Assembly: GCA_022747635.1 (NCBI GenBank)
Contig: JAKTNV010000041.1
Coordinates: 3,420,001 to 3,484,000 of the forward strand
Direction: 5' to 3'
DNA: 64,000 nt
From: Hetaerina americana
Lineage: Eukaryota; Arthropoda; Insecta; Odonata; Calopterygidae
The position numbers and the translations under genes are program-made. Below the pieces are notes generated by a model. That model was not told the origin of the DNA. It did no database searches and saw only the letters and a list, made by a program, of their open reading frames with translations. Every line of letters starts with the position of its first letter. The stretch's first letter is position 1. Positions 12,205-22,317 of the stretch are shown here, piece by piece.

Positions 12205-12945
12205 ATAGGAGGCTTTGGATGGATACCGGATAAACACATCACATTTCGTCCTACCTCGCCCATTTAGCCATGCCCAACAAGACACCCCACACCATAGCAA
12301 ACCATTCTTCATCTCCACAAACATTCTACAAGCCCCCTCCCTTTCTGCATGCTTAACCCTTCCTATTCCTACTTTACTAGACAAACATTCTCCCTTCTAT
12401 CACACTCTTCAACAACCCACTGCCAATCAAAACGCTCTGAATCCATGTATCCCACATCTTTTGGGCAACGACCCCATCTCCTCTCCCACCTCGCCTAGTA
12501 CTTCCTCATTTGTTTTCTTCTCTGTCCATTTCACCTTCTCCATTCTTCTCCACACCCACATTTCAAAAGCTTCCAGTCTACGTCTATCTTCCTGCTTCAA
12601 TGACCACGTTTCCGCGCCGTGCATAGCTACGCTCCATATCAAAGTTTTTATGAGTCTTTTCTTAACATCCTTACTCAACGTCCCTGTCATCAACTCCCTC
12701 CTCCTTGTGAAAGCCTCTTTGCCTAGCGCAATTCTTCTCCTTACGTCCCTACTAATTTGACCGTGTTGGTCCAAAACACTACCGAGATACGTAAACTGTT
12801 CTACCTGCTCTAGTTTATGAAATCCTGTTTAAATGTTTAGCTTAGTCTTCTCCTTCTACTATCGCACTAGCTTTTCAGTGCGCTCAGCAATGTATGCAAA
12901 CCCTTGCCGAAGCTTGATCATCAGCAAAACCTTATGATTTCATAA
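12205..12945 (-). mobile_element. 5'-truncated RTE LINE fragment, minus strand
   Basis: The minus-strand frame 12774-12427 encodes DQHGQISRDVRRRIALGKEA, then SVAMHGAETWSLKQEDRRRL and MEKVKWTEKKTNEEVLG, nearly identical to the C-terminal region of the intact RTE protein. The element's 3' end is at the left (near 12205, the TTTGGATGGATA block). The right end near 12945 still matches the codons around FADDQAL. An internal part (about 12790-12900) is rearranged or deleted. It is less decayed than the copy at 8990-10045. Confidence 0.85.
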
Positions 12946-13993
12946 TTTGCTAATTGATTTTTAAGCAAGAAATTCTAAATAAACTTTCAAAATGATCAGT
13001 AGTACTTGAAATAGCAAGTACAACGTTTAAGTTGTTGCACCGACTGTCGAAGCCACAAATAGTCGTTGATGGCCGCCAGAGCTCTGTCAGAGCAGCAGAA
13101 TGCACGAGCACAGTGAAATAACGAGTGATTTTCTTTTATTCGTATAATTTATTACGTAGGAATGTAATTTTTCTCTACATTGACATCTTAATGTTTAACG
13201 GTCATACGTGTATTCTAGGTGTGGTCTCCCTCGCGCGGATGATGAAGTCGGGATGTGGGGGCAAGGGGGAGCGAGGGGAGGAGGAATGGGCTGCGGACTC
13301 GATACACCCCCACCTAACCTTCAGGCGGAGCGAACTAAATATATGAGAGGGGAGCCTCAAACCAATAACCATCGGTGCACGTATGCCTGGAATCATTCAA
13401 ATACGCAAGCAACTAAACGGCCCGAGTAGAATATTTACCAAGTTGGGAGCAGTGTATTAAATTCATACGCATTGCTTTCCAAGCGTTTCCCTTACCACCT
13501 CCCCGCTGAATCGGCAAACAGTTTGTAGCCATTGGATCAGCTCGAGGGTTGATGTCCGCTGAGAGCCCCAAAATATGTCAGAATTTGCTTCAAATGAGGC
13601 CGTTAACACGGAGAAACCAGAAACGATAAGACAAGAAATTTCCCGGCATTAGCCAAAAGATCAGGTATATTAATTTTCCGATGACCACACACCAGGGGTA
13701 TATCACTTGAACACGACCTTTTCATGACCTGCACCGCAATATATAGTATAAATTAAATCTGCAAACATATCTCAAAATTAAAGCACAAAGAGTACAGAGG
13801 ACAGAGAGGTATAATTACCACCGACAAGATTGTAACGCGTGACCGCCTAGATGTCTCAGTCACTCATTAATTAGAGGAAATCAATAGAAATGGTGAGAGC
13901 CAAATCCAGTAAACATTGAGAATAAGTTTACGAAAAAGCCCCGCGTCCCACCAGCAGCAAAAACTGAAAGCCAGCGAGAGAAGGAAATAATTA
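12946..13993. other. No recognisable feature
   Basis: Short overlapping frames around 13125-13430 have no domain. No repeat structure was recognised. Confidence 0.45.
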
Positions 13994-14746
13994 CGAGGGT
14001 CATCCGGAAAGTAGTACCCGTTCGTGAAATAAAGACACAAAAGTAAATATTAACAAACATAAAAAATTTTATTTGAAAGAGGATACTTTAAACTACTTCT
14101 CAACATAATCTCCAAGCAAATTAAGGCATTTGTCATAACGTGTGACAAGTTTCTGTATTCCTGCTGCATAGTCCTTCGCCGCCAGCTCATTGAGATACGC
14201 GAGGGACCCATCTTGCACAAATTTTTGCATAATGCAGATGGTGTTTAACAATTTCATGAACAATTGTTCGAGAAACATTGGGAAAATGCTCACAGATGTC
14301 ATCAATTGTGACGCGCCGATCGTTCCTCACGAATTCGTCAACTGAGCTCATTAGTTGGTCTGTAATGACAGACGGTCTCCCCGAACGCTCATCGTCGTGT
14401 GTGTTCCCCCTCCCCATGTTGAAGTTGCGACACCACCGCCGAACAGACGACTCGTCCATTACATTGTCTCCATACACCTCCTTTAATTGGCGATGAATAT
14501 CACATGGGCGAACGTTTCTTGCATTGAGGAATTTAATCACTGCCCTCACTTTACAACTGGCGGCGTTCTCAATTTTTTTAAACATTGTAAACAATCACAG
14601 AAACAACACAGGCAATGCTAGCGTCACGCAACTTGGCTCAGAGAAGGCAGACAAGCCACTGAAGCTATCTGACCTCGTCCAGCGGCTACTCGCGTCGTCA
14701 GCACTTCATGCGGCACGAACGGGTACTACTTTCCGGATGACCCTCG
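13994..14746 (-). mobile_element. Internally deleted mariner element with perfect 33-bp TIRs
   Basis: A 753-bp element with an exact inverted repeat starting CGAGGGTCATCCGGAAAGTA at 13994-14026 and 14714-14746. TA flanks at 13992-13993 and 14747-14748. Coding sense is the minus strand. It keeps the N-terminal third of the transposase and its C-terminal end but lacks the catalytic centre, so it can only move in trans. Confidence 0.93.
14093..14594 (-). pseudogene. Mariner transposase with catalytic core deleted
   Basis: From the methionine at 14594 the product has both N-terminal helix-turn-helix parts (KVRAVIKFLNARNVRPCDIH; SVRRWCRNFNMGRGNTHDDE; the GRPS linker; VTIDDICEHFPNVSRTIVHE) and stops soon after WVPRVSQ, where the middle is missing. 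The second frame, to 14093, supplies only the C-terminus (FVQDGSLAYLNELAAKDYAA ... LNLLGDYVEK). The TGDE, HDN and SPDLAP catalytic motifs are all absent. Family-typical length is about 345 residues. Confidence 0.88.
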
Positions 14747-14748
14747 TA

Positions 14749-15154
14749 TAACATGACTGAATCTCGCTTTGTCGCTCTTGTTCAATTCACGTCGGAACAA
14801 GAGTGTGAGGCTACAGAGAACTTGACAATGGAGTAATCATTAAAACTTGGCAAATAACGAGTAAATAAGCCGGCGAGGCCATGCGTATCGGATGACTAAA
14901 GTCGAAGATTTCCCTTTGGCCAATGACGGCTGGATACACCAAGTTTAGCTCGTGAAAAAATAATAACGCGAAAGCGGGCAGTAGGAGTCGGTCGTTCACT
15001 CCTCACGCTTGTAGAAACAACTGCGCTCAATGGTGTCCGTGTGTGTGTGTGCGGGGCTTGTTTGTCGGATGTAATGGCTTTTTTCCGGCCACGCACTTTG
15101 GCGCGGTCGACGAACTCCCTTGCGCGCGAGACCCGCCTCTCCATCCCTCCCTCC

Positions 15155-15192
<38 letters not shown>

Positions 15193-15649
15193 GTGCCTGT
15201 GTGCGTGTTTTCGCGTTCGACTGTGAGTGCCACGGCGGGCCGGCCGATTATCGATTTCCATCCGAACACGTTTGCTCCGTAAGTGCTGTTGACGGACCCC
15301 TTTGGGGGGGATGGCAACCTCGAACACGGCGTTGAAAGGACACGACAATAGCAACAGAGCACCTTCGCGAAAGAGAATGCCTTTTCGAAGGCAATGTCAA
15401 CTGGATTAAAAATGATTAATATCGCACTACACCCCAAAACTGCACTCTATCAAGAAGATCACTTATTCCATTTATATTTACCGTTCTTCTTATAATTAGA
15501 TGAGTGCTCCCGAATGAGGGTGATTTGTTGCTAAATAGAGGAAATATTATTTACCAAGTCGTGATTCCCTTTGATCCTTAATACTTTAACGATTCCAAAT
15601 AATCTTTACAATAATTACCTAAGCATCTTGCATTAGATTAAATCACATA
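14749..15649. other. Non-coding spacer with GC-rich block
   Basis: Apart from the CT microsatellite at 15159-15188 I see no element. The GC-rich block at 15030-15310 gives overlapping low-complexity frames on both strands, caused by the microsatellite and not by a gene. Confidence 0.45.
15159..15188 (+). repeat. (CT)15 microsatellite
   Basis: Fifteen uninterrupted CT dinucleotides, directly after a pyrimidine-rich CCATCCCTCCCTCCCATC run. Confidence 0.95.
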
Positions 15650-16982
15650 CTACCTTGATCAAAAATTTCCCGGAATTTATTCAAAAAATTAAAAATACAA
15701 GTTTATTCATCTAAATCTATATTGTCCCCTTCAAAGTAATCCCCATCGACTGCAACACACTTATGCCAGCGCTTGATCCAATCCTCGAAACATTTTTTAT
15801 ATTCGGTTTTCGGTATGTCCATCAGTCTTCCTGCGATTTTTCCATTACTTCCTCTCGGCTGCTAAAACGCGTTCCCCGTAATGGTTTTTTAACTCGATTG
15901 AACAGAAAGAAGTCACAGGGAGCCAAATCAGGTGAATTCGGTGGCTGTTGGATGGTATTTGTTGCATTTTTCGTCAAAAAATTACGAATAATGATAGCAC
16001 TGTGCGACGGTGCGTTATCATGGTGCAAAATCCACGAGATTTCTGCCCACATTTCTGGTCTCTTTCGGCGAATTGCTTCACGCAAACGTCTCATAACGCC
16101 CAAATAATACTCTTTGTTTACTGTCTGGCCTTCTGGCAAAAATTCATGATGCACTACACCGTTGTAATCCATGAAAACCGTCAGCATTGCCTTCTTTTTT
16201 GACTGAAAACGACGTGGTTTTTTTTTGGTCTCGACTCATTTGGTGAACGCCATTCACTTGCCTGATGTCTGGATTGCGTGTCGTACTCATAAACCCACGT
16301 CTCGTCTCCAGTAATGATCCTTTTGATGAATGTGGGATCGGATTCAGCCTCGCAAATCATGTCTTTTGCGACGTCAACACGGTCTCTTTTTTGCATGAAA
16401 TTGAGGTCTTTTGGAACCAACTTTGCTGCTACACGACGGAAACCCAAATCATTAACCACAATGTCTTGGGCGGATCCATAGGCAATGTTCAAGTCCTCCG
16501 CTATTTCTCTGATGGTTAATTTGCGGTTATTGACCAACATTTCTTTTACTTTATCAATTTTTTCACCGACTTTCGATGTCGATGGTCTGCCACTGCGTTC
16601 ATCATCTTCGATTGACTCACGACCACTTCTGAACCGCTCGTGCCACTGGTAAACGACCGTTTTTTTTAGAGAATCGTTGCCGAAACACTTTTCCAACATT
16701 TCCAACGTCCGTGCGCCACTAAATCCGTTTTTTACGCAAAATTTAATACAAGTTCGTTGTTGCAAATTTAAATCCATTTCTGAAATTGTAAAAAATCGCC
16801 AACACACACAGAGATAGATGTACTCTTGGCTACGTAACTTTTGCAAATGTCAAGTTATGACACTAAGATTTAAAGGGAATATCAACAACAGATGTACCAA
16901 TTTAACAAAAAAAACAAAACTCAAATCGGAACGATGGGAGCGGCACACGGTGGTTATTCCGGGAACTTTTTGATCAAGGTAG
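15650..16982 (-). mobile_element. Near full-length mariner transposon
   Basis: The 1333-bp length is typical of a complete mariner. The TIRs begin CTACCTTGATCAAAAA and continue to TTCCCGGAAT with one mismatch over about 26 bp. TA lies at 15648-15649 and 16983-16984. The transposase reads on the minus strand and is complete in layout but frameshifted. Its right end lies only 15 bp from another mariner derivative (16998-17566). Confidence 0.93.
15703..16777 (-). pseudogene. Mariner transposase, D,D34D, two frameshifts
   Basis: The start is taken at MDLNLQQRTCIKF (16777), the family-typical N-terminus. Domains in order: helix-turn-helix 1 (residues ~1-55), the DDERSGRPST linker, helix-turn-helix 2 (KLTIREIAEDLNIAYGSAQD), then the catalytic domain with TGDETWVYEYD (first Asp), HHDNAPSHSA (second Asp) and SPDLAPCDFFLF (third Asp). 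Exactly 34 residues separate the second and third Asp, as in canonical mariner. The frame breaks once near 16190, before DYNGVVHHEF, and again near 15825, after EEVMEK. The C-terminus (WIKRWHKCVAVDGDYFEGDN) ends at a TAA at 15703-15705. With two breaks it should be inactive, although all catalytic residues survive. Confidence 0.9.
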
Positions 16983-16997
16983 TATAATCTCCTCATA

Positions 16998-17566
16998 CGG
17001 TTTGTATCAAAAGTATCGGAAAAAGTATCTGAGGGATAATCGACTTCTTTCAGATATTGCTATAATACCCCGACGTCCTTCAAAGTACATCCTTTCGAGC
17101 GTCGATACACTTTCCATGCTAGCGGATCTTCCAAGACTCAAAGGCTCCCTGGTAAGCGGATGGTCCTTCAGGGTACAAGCGAGCAAGCTTCTTTCACGGC
17201 ACTTTAGGGTCCAATGGTGGTATCCTTTAAGGTGTGGTGGGTTTCACTCTCGAGAATCAGAAAACGTCTACTGGTGCACAGTCGGGACTGTAAGGGGGTT
17301 GGGGAATCATCGCGATGCTTTTGCAGAAGGTCTTCGGACGCAGAAGACAATCAACTCTGCTCTTGGTCGTCCGTCCAGACTTTCGGGAGGACGAGTTTTA
17401 GCGCAGTTCTTTCGCATCGCCAAATTTTAGAGTGATACTGATGCGCGCACAATCATCCTATCAATTCCAATGTATACGATCTGCGATCACGCGCACACTT
17501 AACCGTCGGTCCGAATCCAGCAATCCACGCACAAATCAGGTCACATAGACTTTTTATGCATACCTT
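16998..17566 (-). mobile_element. Mariner deletion derivative (MITE-like), copy 1
   Basis: About 569 bp. The left end reads CGGTTTGTATCAAAAGTATC after a TA, and the right end is an imperfect inverted copy (GACTTTTTATGCATACCTTTT). Internally the minus strand keeps mariner pieces: a block ending ASEDLLQKHRDDSPTP, then directly a C-terminal block (AVKEACSLVP). The same pieces in the same order, with the same missing middle, occur on the plus strand at 60668-61228, so both come from one deleted progenitor. Confidence 0.75.
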
Positions 17567-19542
17567 TTAATCCCACCTCTTTCTCTGTGCAGCCCAAAAT
17601 TCACCTTTACTTCCCTCCACAGTCCAGCAGACTCCCCTCCATCTCAGTGTTCAACGCAGGGACTCTCTCCTCCTCAGCAAAAATGACTCGTTTCAACAAC
17701 CCCTCTTCTGGGTCAGAGACCTTTCTGTGAGTAGTCATAGGCTGTCCATGGAAAAGAAGTGCTCTTCTGCCAATGGGGGGAAAAGCTACAACATTTTTAA
17801 GAAAATCAAAACTAAAGTCTTCATGCCAGGAGCAATATGTTGAAAAAATAACAGAAAAATAAAACAGATAAGATACCCACGGCCGAAAAAACTGGTATTC
17901 ATCGAATCAACAACGACCCATGTAAGATCTCTTCCCGGACCCGCAGGAATATATTAACCAGCGGGAGAAACATCTCGGTCACTATTGAAACACCTGACCA
18001 GAGAAATCTATCTTAGCTAATCACTTGATAACTGGCGGACGTAATATTAAAAAAATGCAAACTGCTCAATCTGACACTTAATCATATGCTAGATGCTTCC
18101 TAAAGCCTATTCAGTTACCGCGACCGAAATCAAAAGAACGTGACGACTCTGGACTCACCCCAATCTTCACACCCCCCCCCCCCTTCGCAGGCACACTCTA
18201 ATTGCGTCAAGTTTAAGCGTCTAATTAATTCCTCTTCTCTTTCCTCTCCCTCTGCCTCCAAGGATAGCACATGAACAAACGGTCTTTTCGGGAGGTCTTT
18301 TGCTGCGGTTCGCAATGACTGCGTTGTTTATGGGCCATTTCCATCTGATAGCGCGAAGGTCCGGCGCATCTTCAAGTCCAAAGTGGATCTGAAGAAGTTG
18401 CATCGCCGGCGAAACCGCCGCCCGTTCAGATGGCAGGAATGACCCTCTCCCGCCAGAGCTCACTCTCTTCTGCTCCCACCCTCCCTTCCGAATACTCCAT
18501 GCCATCGCCCTTCTGCACCTCTGGAGTCCACTTCCTGCTTCACTTCAATCTTGCCTCACGGTGACATTTCCCCTTCAGAGCGGCCCCCATCTCGCGTCGG
18601 TCCCCATCCATGTCATTTCCATTCTCTTCTTTCCGACATCATATTTCCCTTGCTTGCCTGGGACACCTAACTCAGAAGTCGTCCCTTGTTTAGCTTTTGA
18701 CATCGCTCGTCGGCTAGCAAGGTGTACGTCAGGGTGATTGTTCCCCCGAACTCGGTCCCTGGCGGTGGGCACATTATTCGGCGACCCACTCCGGGGATAT
18801 CGTTTAAACGATAGGGTGAGAGAGTTTCTCGTGAAAAATTGTTCCCGGAACTAGATGCTATGGAGCATCTCCTGGTCAAATACTCTAGGTAGGGCAGCGC
18901 GATTGGTGGTATGAATCAGGTGAGTAAGTCCCTGTCGCGCAATTCATTTCCCAGCAGCCCACTGGGCGTGAGCTTGGGCCCATTAGTGCCGCGAGGCCCC
19001 TTAACGGGAGTAAGCCCGGCAATTTTGAGTGTCCCTGGCGAAGAGTCGATTTCCCGTAAATCCCAACTATAGAATACTTCAGTTACTCTCACTGAGTATG
19101 CGGTGAGCGTTTGGGATCACTTTTACAAAAAAAACATTGATTACAGAATTGAGTAGGGTACAGAGAGAGGCCCGCTCGTTTGCTCGTTTTCTCGTCCGCT
19201 CGTTTGCTCGTGAAAACCCCGTACCAAAGGACACAAAGCGTCACACATTTAATACAGAATCTGGGGTGGGAGTCTATAGATATGAGAAGACTCTAGGGCT
19301 AGATTAAACTTATTACAAAGATATGAAGCGCGCGGTTTTGCATCCGACATTGGAGATATAATCCAGGCCCCTAATTACATTGGCAAGGCGGACAATTGCC
19401 ACATAATTAGGGAGTTAGATTAGCGAACTGATAAGTTCAAGTATACTTTTCGTCCGCTACTAATCGCGACAACAATAGAAGGTGGAACACCTTAGAAAAT
19501 AATAGGTACACGCTGTCGAAAAAAGGCGTTTGCAATATTCAA
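17567..19542. other. No recognisable gene; simple-sequence runs
   Basis: A run of about 13 C lies at 18171-18183. A short imperfect tandem of GCTCGTTT/TCTCGTCC lies at about 19165-19212. Frames of up to 94 codons at 18130-18880 (minus) have no domain. The stretch 18700-19100 is GC-richer and unrecognised. Confidence 0.45.
19340..19396 (+). repeat. Short dispersed repeat, copy 2
   Basis: Partner of 8931-8985, diverged at several positions after the shared GCATCCGACATTGGAGA. Confidence 0.5.
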
Positions 19543-19858
19543 GTAGTAGTAGTAGTTTTAAGGGCAGGCGACCGACGGCTAAGGTCATTTGCGCCATAGG
19601 GGATGGACAGGAAAGGATGAAGGGTGGAGAGAAACCCGGCGTCGGCACTAGCCTGCTCTTTACGAAAGGCGCCAAGAGGTCCGCAGTTTAACGTCCCATC
19701 CGACGGACGGCGTACTCACTCAAAGTGCCCTCCACAAAGCACCTCAAGTAGGGATCGAGATACCTCTGAAAAATATTCAACACCGCCGGGATTTGAACCC
19801 GCGCCCTCAGGGTGGGAAGCCAGTACGTTAGCCCCCGCACCATCTCGATCCCCTGCAA
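19543..19858 (-). repeat. tRNA-derived SINE-like repeat, copy 2
   Basis: In minus-strand sense it starts at the right with a tRNA-like head (GAGATGGTGCGGGGGCTAAC as A-box region; GGTTCAAATCCC as B box). The body is shared with copy 1 at 890-1190 and the element ends at the left in a short (ACT)n tail. The head, body and simple-repeat tail fit a pol III-transcribed SINE mobilised by a LINE. This is the better preserved of the two copies. Confidence 0.75.
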
Positions 19859-20183
19859 TATTCAAATCCCACAAAACACCATATCTGTAAATACATTATA
19901 TACATTCAAGTCTGGCGTGCAAACGCCTCCCGGCGTGTCCTTGAGCCAGGTGGGGTATTGGTGGATTTACATTAAGTCTACTCTATTTTTCAATTGTCCG
20001 CCCGAAACGAGTGAAATACTAACCGGTAATAAGTGTTTGAATTGCATGTGTGTCTGCCCTCTACTAATGTATTTTCTGGGCCTCTTTGTGCAGGCATAAG
20101 GATGGCTTTGAATAGTTTTGCAATCTGTCTTCCCCCACCACGCTTAACAATTCGCATGTCCTTTCATAAATGTTCACCAAATA
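19859..20183. other. No recognisable feature
   Basis: Spacer between a SINE-like repeat and a mariner element. Nothing supported. Confidence 0.4.
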
Positions 20184-21050
20184 CGAGGGCGATTCGAAAA
20201 GTAAGGTCTCCTATTTTGTTTCCATGAAAAATTACAATTATTCTCAACTTTGTTTACATCGTCGGAAAGGTTGAGCATTTATCTATTTTCTACATAGTTT
20301 CCTTGACGATATATCACTTTTTGCATCCTTGTAAGCAGCTTTTTAGTACCGGCGTCGTACCTCTCTCCCGCCGCGTCGCGAAGCCAACTGACGACTGCTT
20401 CTTGCACTCCCTCGTCCCTGGGGGCAACGTCCGGGCTGTAAGGAGGCTGGTCGATGATATCCCGGCAGCCGAATTCATTTAGTAGGGTGGTCGTTTGATG
20501 TGACAAGTTATGACGTGCATTGTCATGATATGCAAACACACTCTTTTGGTAAGACACCTTGTTGTAACCGAGGACCTCCGAAACATTATTCTGCACGGAG
20601 AAGTAGTCAATCTCTTCATTAAGGCCTTCCTTTATCTTATGAAGGGTGATTCTCCGGTTATTCCGCACCATCTCTTCAATTGGAGCCACCGTTGTTTCCG
20701 GCAAATTCGACCGCCCCGACCGCTGCTCCCGGCCATCAAAAAATTCCCTGCACCATTTCTGCACGTTTTTAATGTCCGCACTTTTCTCACCGTGAACATC
20801 CACTAAATGACGATGAATTTAAATCGGATGAGCAGTCTTCGTCAGTTGGCTTCGCGACGCGGTGGGAGAAAGGTACGACGCCGGTATTAGAAAGCTGCTT
20901 ACAAGGATGCAAAAAGTGATACATCGTCAAGGCGACTATGTAGAAAAATAGCTAAATGCTCAACCTTTCCGACGATGTAAACAAAGTTGAGAATAATTGT
21001 AATTTTTCATGAAAACAAAATAGGAGACCTTACTTTTCGAATCGCCCTAG
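20184..21050 (-). mobile_element. Rearranged mariner with both ends derived from its 3' end
   Basis: 867 bp, TA-flanked (20182-20183; 21051-21052), with ends CGAGGGCGATTCGAAAAGTA and its near-exact inverse at 21050. The inverted repeat is far longer than a TIR. About 215 bp at the left (20184-~20400) is matched in opposite orientation by ~20829-21050, and both arms include the transposase C-terminal codons (the AAAAAGTGATA, CGTCAAGG and TATGTAGAAAA blocks). The normal 5' end and the start of the transposase gene are missing. The element is therefore a 3'-3' palindromic derivative. Confidence 0.85.
20279..20803 (-). pseudogene. Mariner transposase remnant, N-terminus and core truncated
   Basis: The minus-strand frame starts in the helix-turn-helix region (NVQKWCREFFDGREQ, with RSGRSN in place of the usual RSGRPS), keeps MVRNNRRITLHKIKEGL and jumps past the first catalytic Asp. 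It keeps AYHDNARHN (second Asp) and YSPDVAPRD (third Asp), skips the following FLF segment, and ends in the C-terminus GTKKLLTRMQKVIYRQGNYV. At least two internal deletions make it non-functional. Confidence 0.85.
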
Positions 21051-21114
21051 TATTTTTCCTTATTCCTTTCTATCCCATATAAGCCCTCATCACTAACCCT
21101 TCTCACTTTGTGCC

Positions 21115-21400
21115 TGTGCCCCCTGCCACACACCTTTTGGGTTGATCGCGGGGTATTTATGCCGATATCGATTGCTGCCAACATTGTTTAACTCGTAATA
21201 TAAGTGGGCATGTTGCATGAATGATTGGTGTTCAGTCTCCCCCTTTCCACGCGGTTTTTAGTGAATCGCGGGGTGCCATGTGCATGAAGAAATACAGTGA
21301 TTTCATGTAGAAAGGCTGGTGACCTACCACCCCCTGCCACACGTCCTTACGACGGCTTGCGTTGTGTTGTGTAGATGCAGATGAGAGCGTGCATTGGAGC
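21115..21400 (+). repeat. LINE 3'-untranslated-end-like repeat
   Basis: Two hairpin-type 3'-end motifs, CCCCCTGCCACACACCTTTT and CCCCCTGCCACACGTCCTTA, are followed by GTAGATGCAGATG, like the end of the LINE at 52695-54205. The stretch 21130-21345 also aligns in reverse orientation with 51605-51790 (GTGGGCATGTTGCATGA; ATCGCGGGGTGCCA; GGCTGGTGACCT landmarks). Confidence 0.55.
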
Positions 21401-21856
21401 ATGAGGGTGTGCGTTTCCTTATCAGTGTTTCCTCCATGGGTTGATCCCGGACTACGGATTCACACCCCCGTAAATCATTGGACGCCATCCTTTCCTTCGA
21501 TCAACACTTCCCGTGCCAAGCAATCCAAGGCCAAATAAGGATTCGCTCGTTTCATTCAAATATTTACCCTTTGCAAAGGTAAACAAAGCGCTCTTTGATC
21601 GAAACTTTTAAATTAATTCCGATAGCATTTAAACAACGAATCCGTATGGGCCATCAATGCCATTCCTTTCCCTGAAAATTTCATTTATATTCAACATTTT
21701 ATCCAATTAATATACTATAATAGAACTTAAATAGCCTTTGATAGATAGCCTATGATAAATAGCCACAAACTAACGCAGAGACTCACGTCCTGAAGAGAAG
21801 CAAGGTATTTTCTGAACTCATGGCCCGCACTCAGAACTTACTCATCATCGAGGGAT

Positions 21857-21987
21857 GCGACAATTTCATAAGTGTAAAACTAATTCGCCTTGACAGGGAT
21901 TTTTTACACTTTGACATTGTTGCATGGTATTTCACATTAGCAGATGACAGCGTTGAAAGGTACCGTCGCGGTATCTCCCGCATTTCT
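21857..21987. repeat. Diverged, inverted relic of the 334-bp array unit
   Basis: 21857-21899 (GCGACAATTTCATAAGTGTA ... TTCGCCTTGACAGGGA) matches the left-arm unit around the 3' end of its tRNA-like gene. 21901-21987 (TTTTTACACTTTGACATTGT ... GGTATCTCCCGCATTTCTT) matches the same unit read in the opposite direction. The tRNA body between them is gone, so the two halves form an imperfect hairpin (21857-21923). About 20 percent of positions differ from the array, far more than between array units. It appears to be an old inversion junction of the same repeat family. Confidence 0.75.
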
Positions 21988-22277
21988 TATCATTAATCAT
22001 AAAGGAGTTACAGAAAGTAACTTATTCACTGTTTCAACTCTTATACTCGTACTTACTGAAATTCATGGTGAAATAATATAAATTTAATTTCTGGCCATAT
22101 GGCAACTTTCAATAAGCTGTAACTTATTCTCAGGTTACTCTGTATGTATGGTAATACATAATGAAAAAATACTTTGCTGATTTAGATTCAAATTTGCCCG
22201 AAATTATGCGAATTGCCCGAAACTATGGAGAGAGGATTTTGCTCAAACAATAGCTTGCTTGGAGTTCACAATCTATT

Positions 22278-22289
22278 ACAAATCTTAAT
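22278..22289 (+). repeat. 12-bp direct repeat bordering the array, left copy
   Basis: ACAAATCTTAAT ends exactly where the first array unit begins and recurs at 39946-39957, exactly where the last partial unit ends. It may be a target-site duplication or microhomology. Confidence 0.7.
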
Positions 22290-22317
22290 GCAACAATTTC
22301 AGAGCGTAAAAATCATT

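Noticed and set aside
15041..15437. Several overlapping frames around the CT microsatellite
   Set aside because: They are Leu-Ser or Arg-Glu repeats encoded by CT/GA dinucleotides on both strands.
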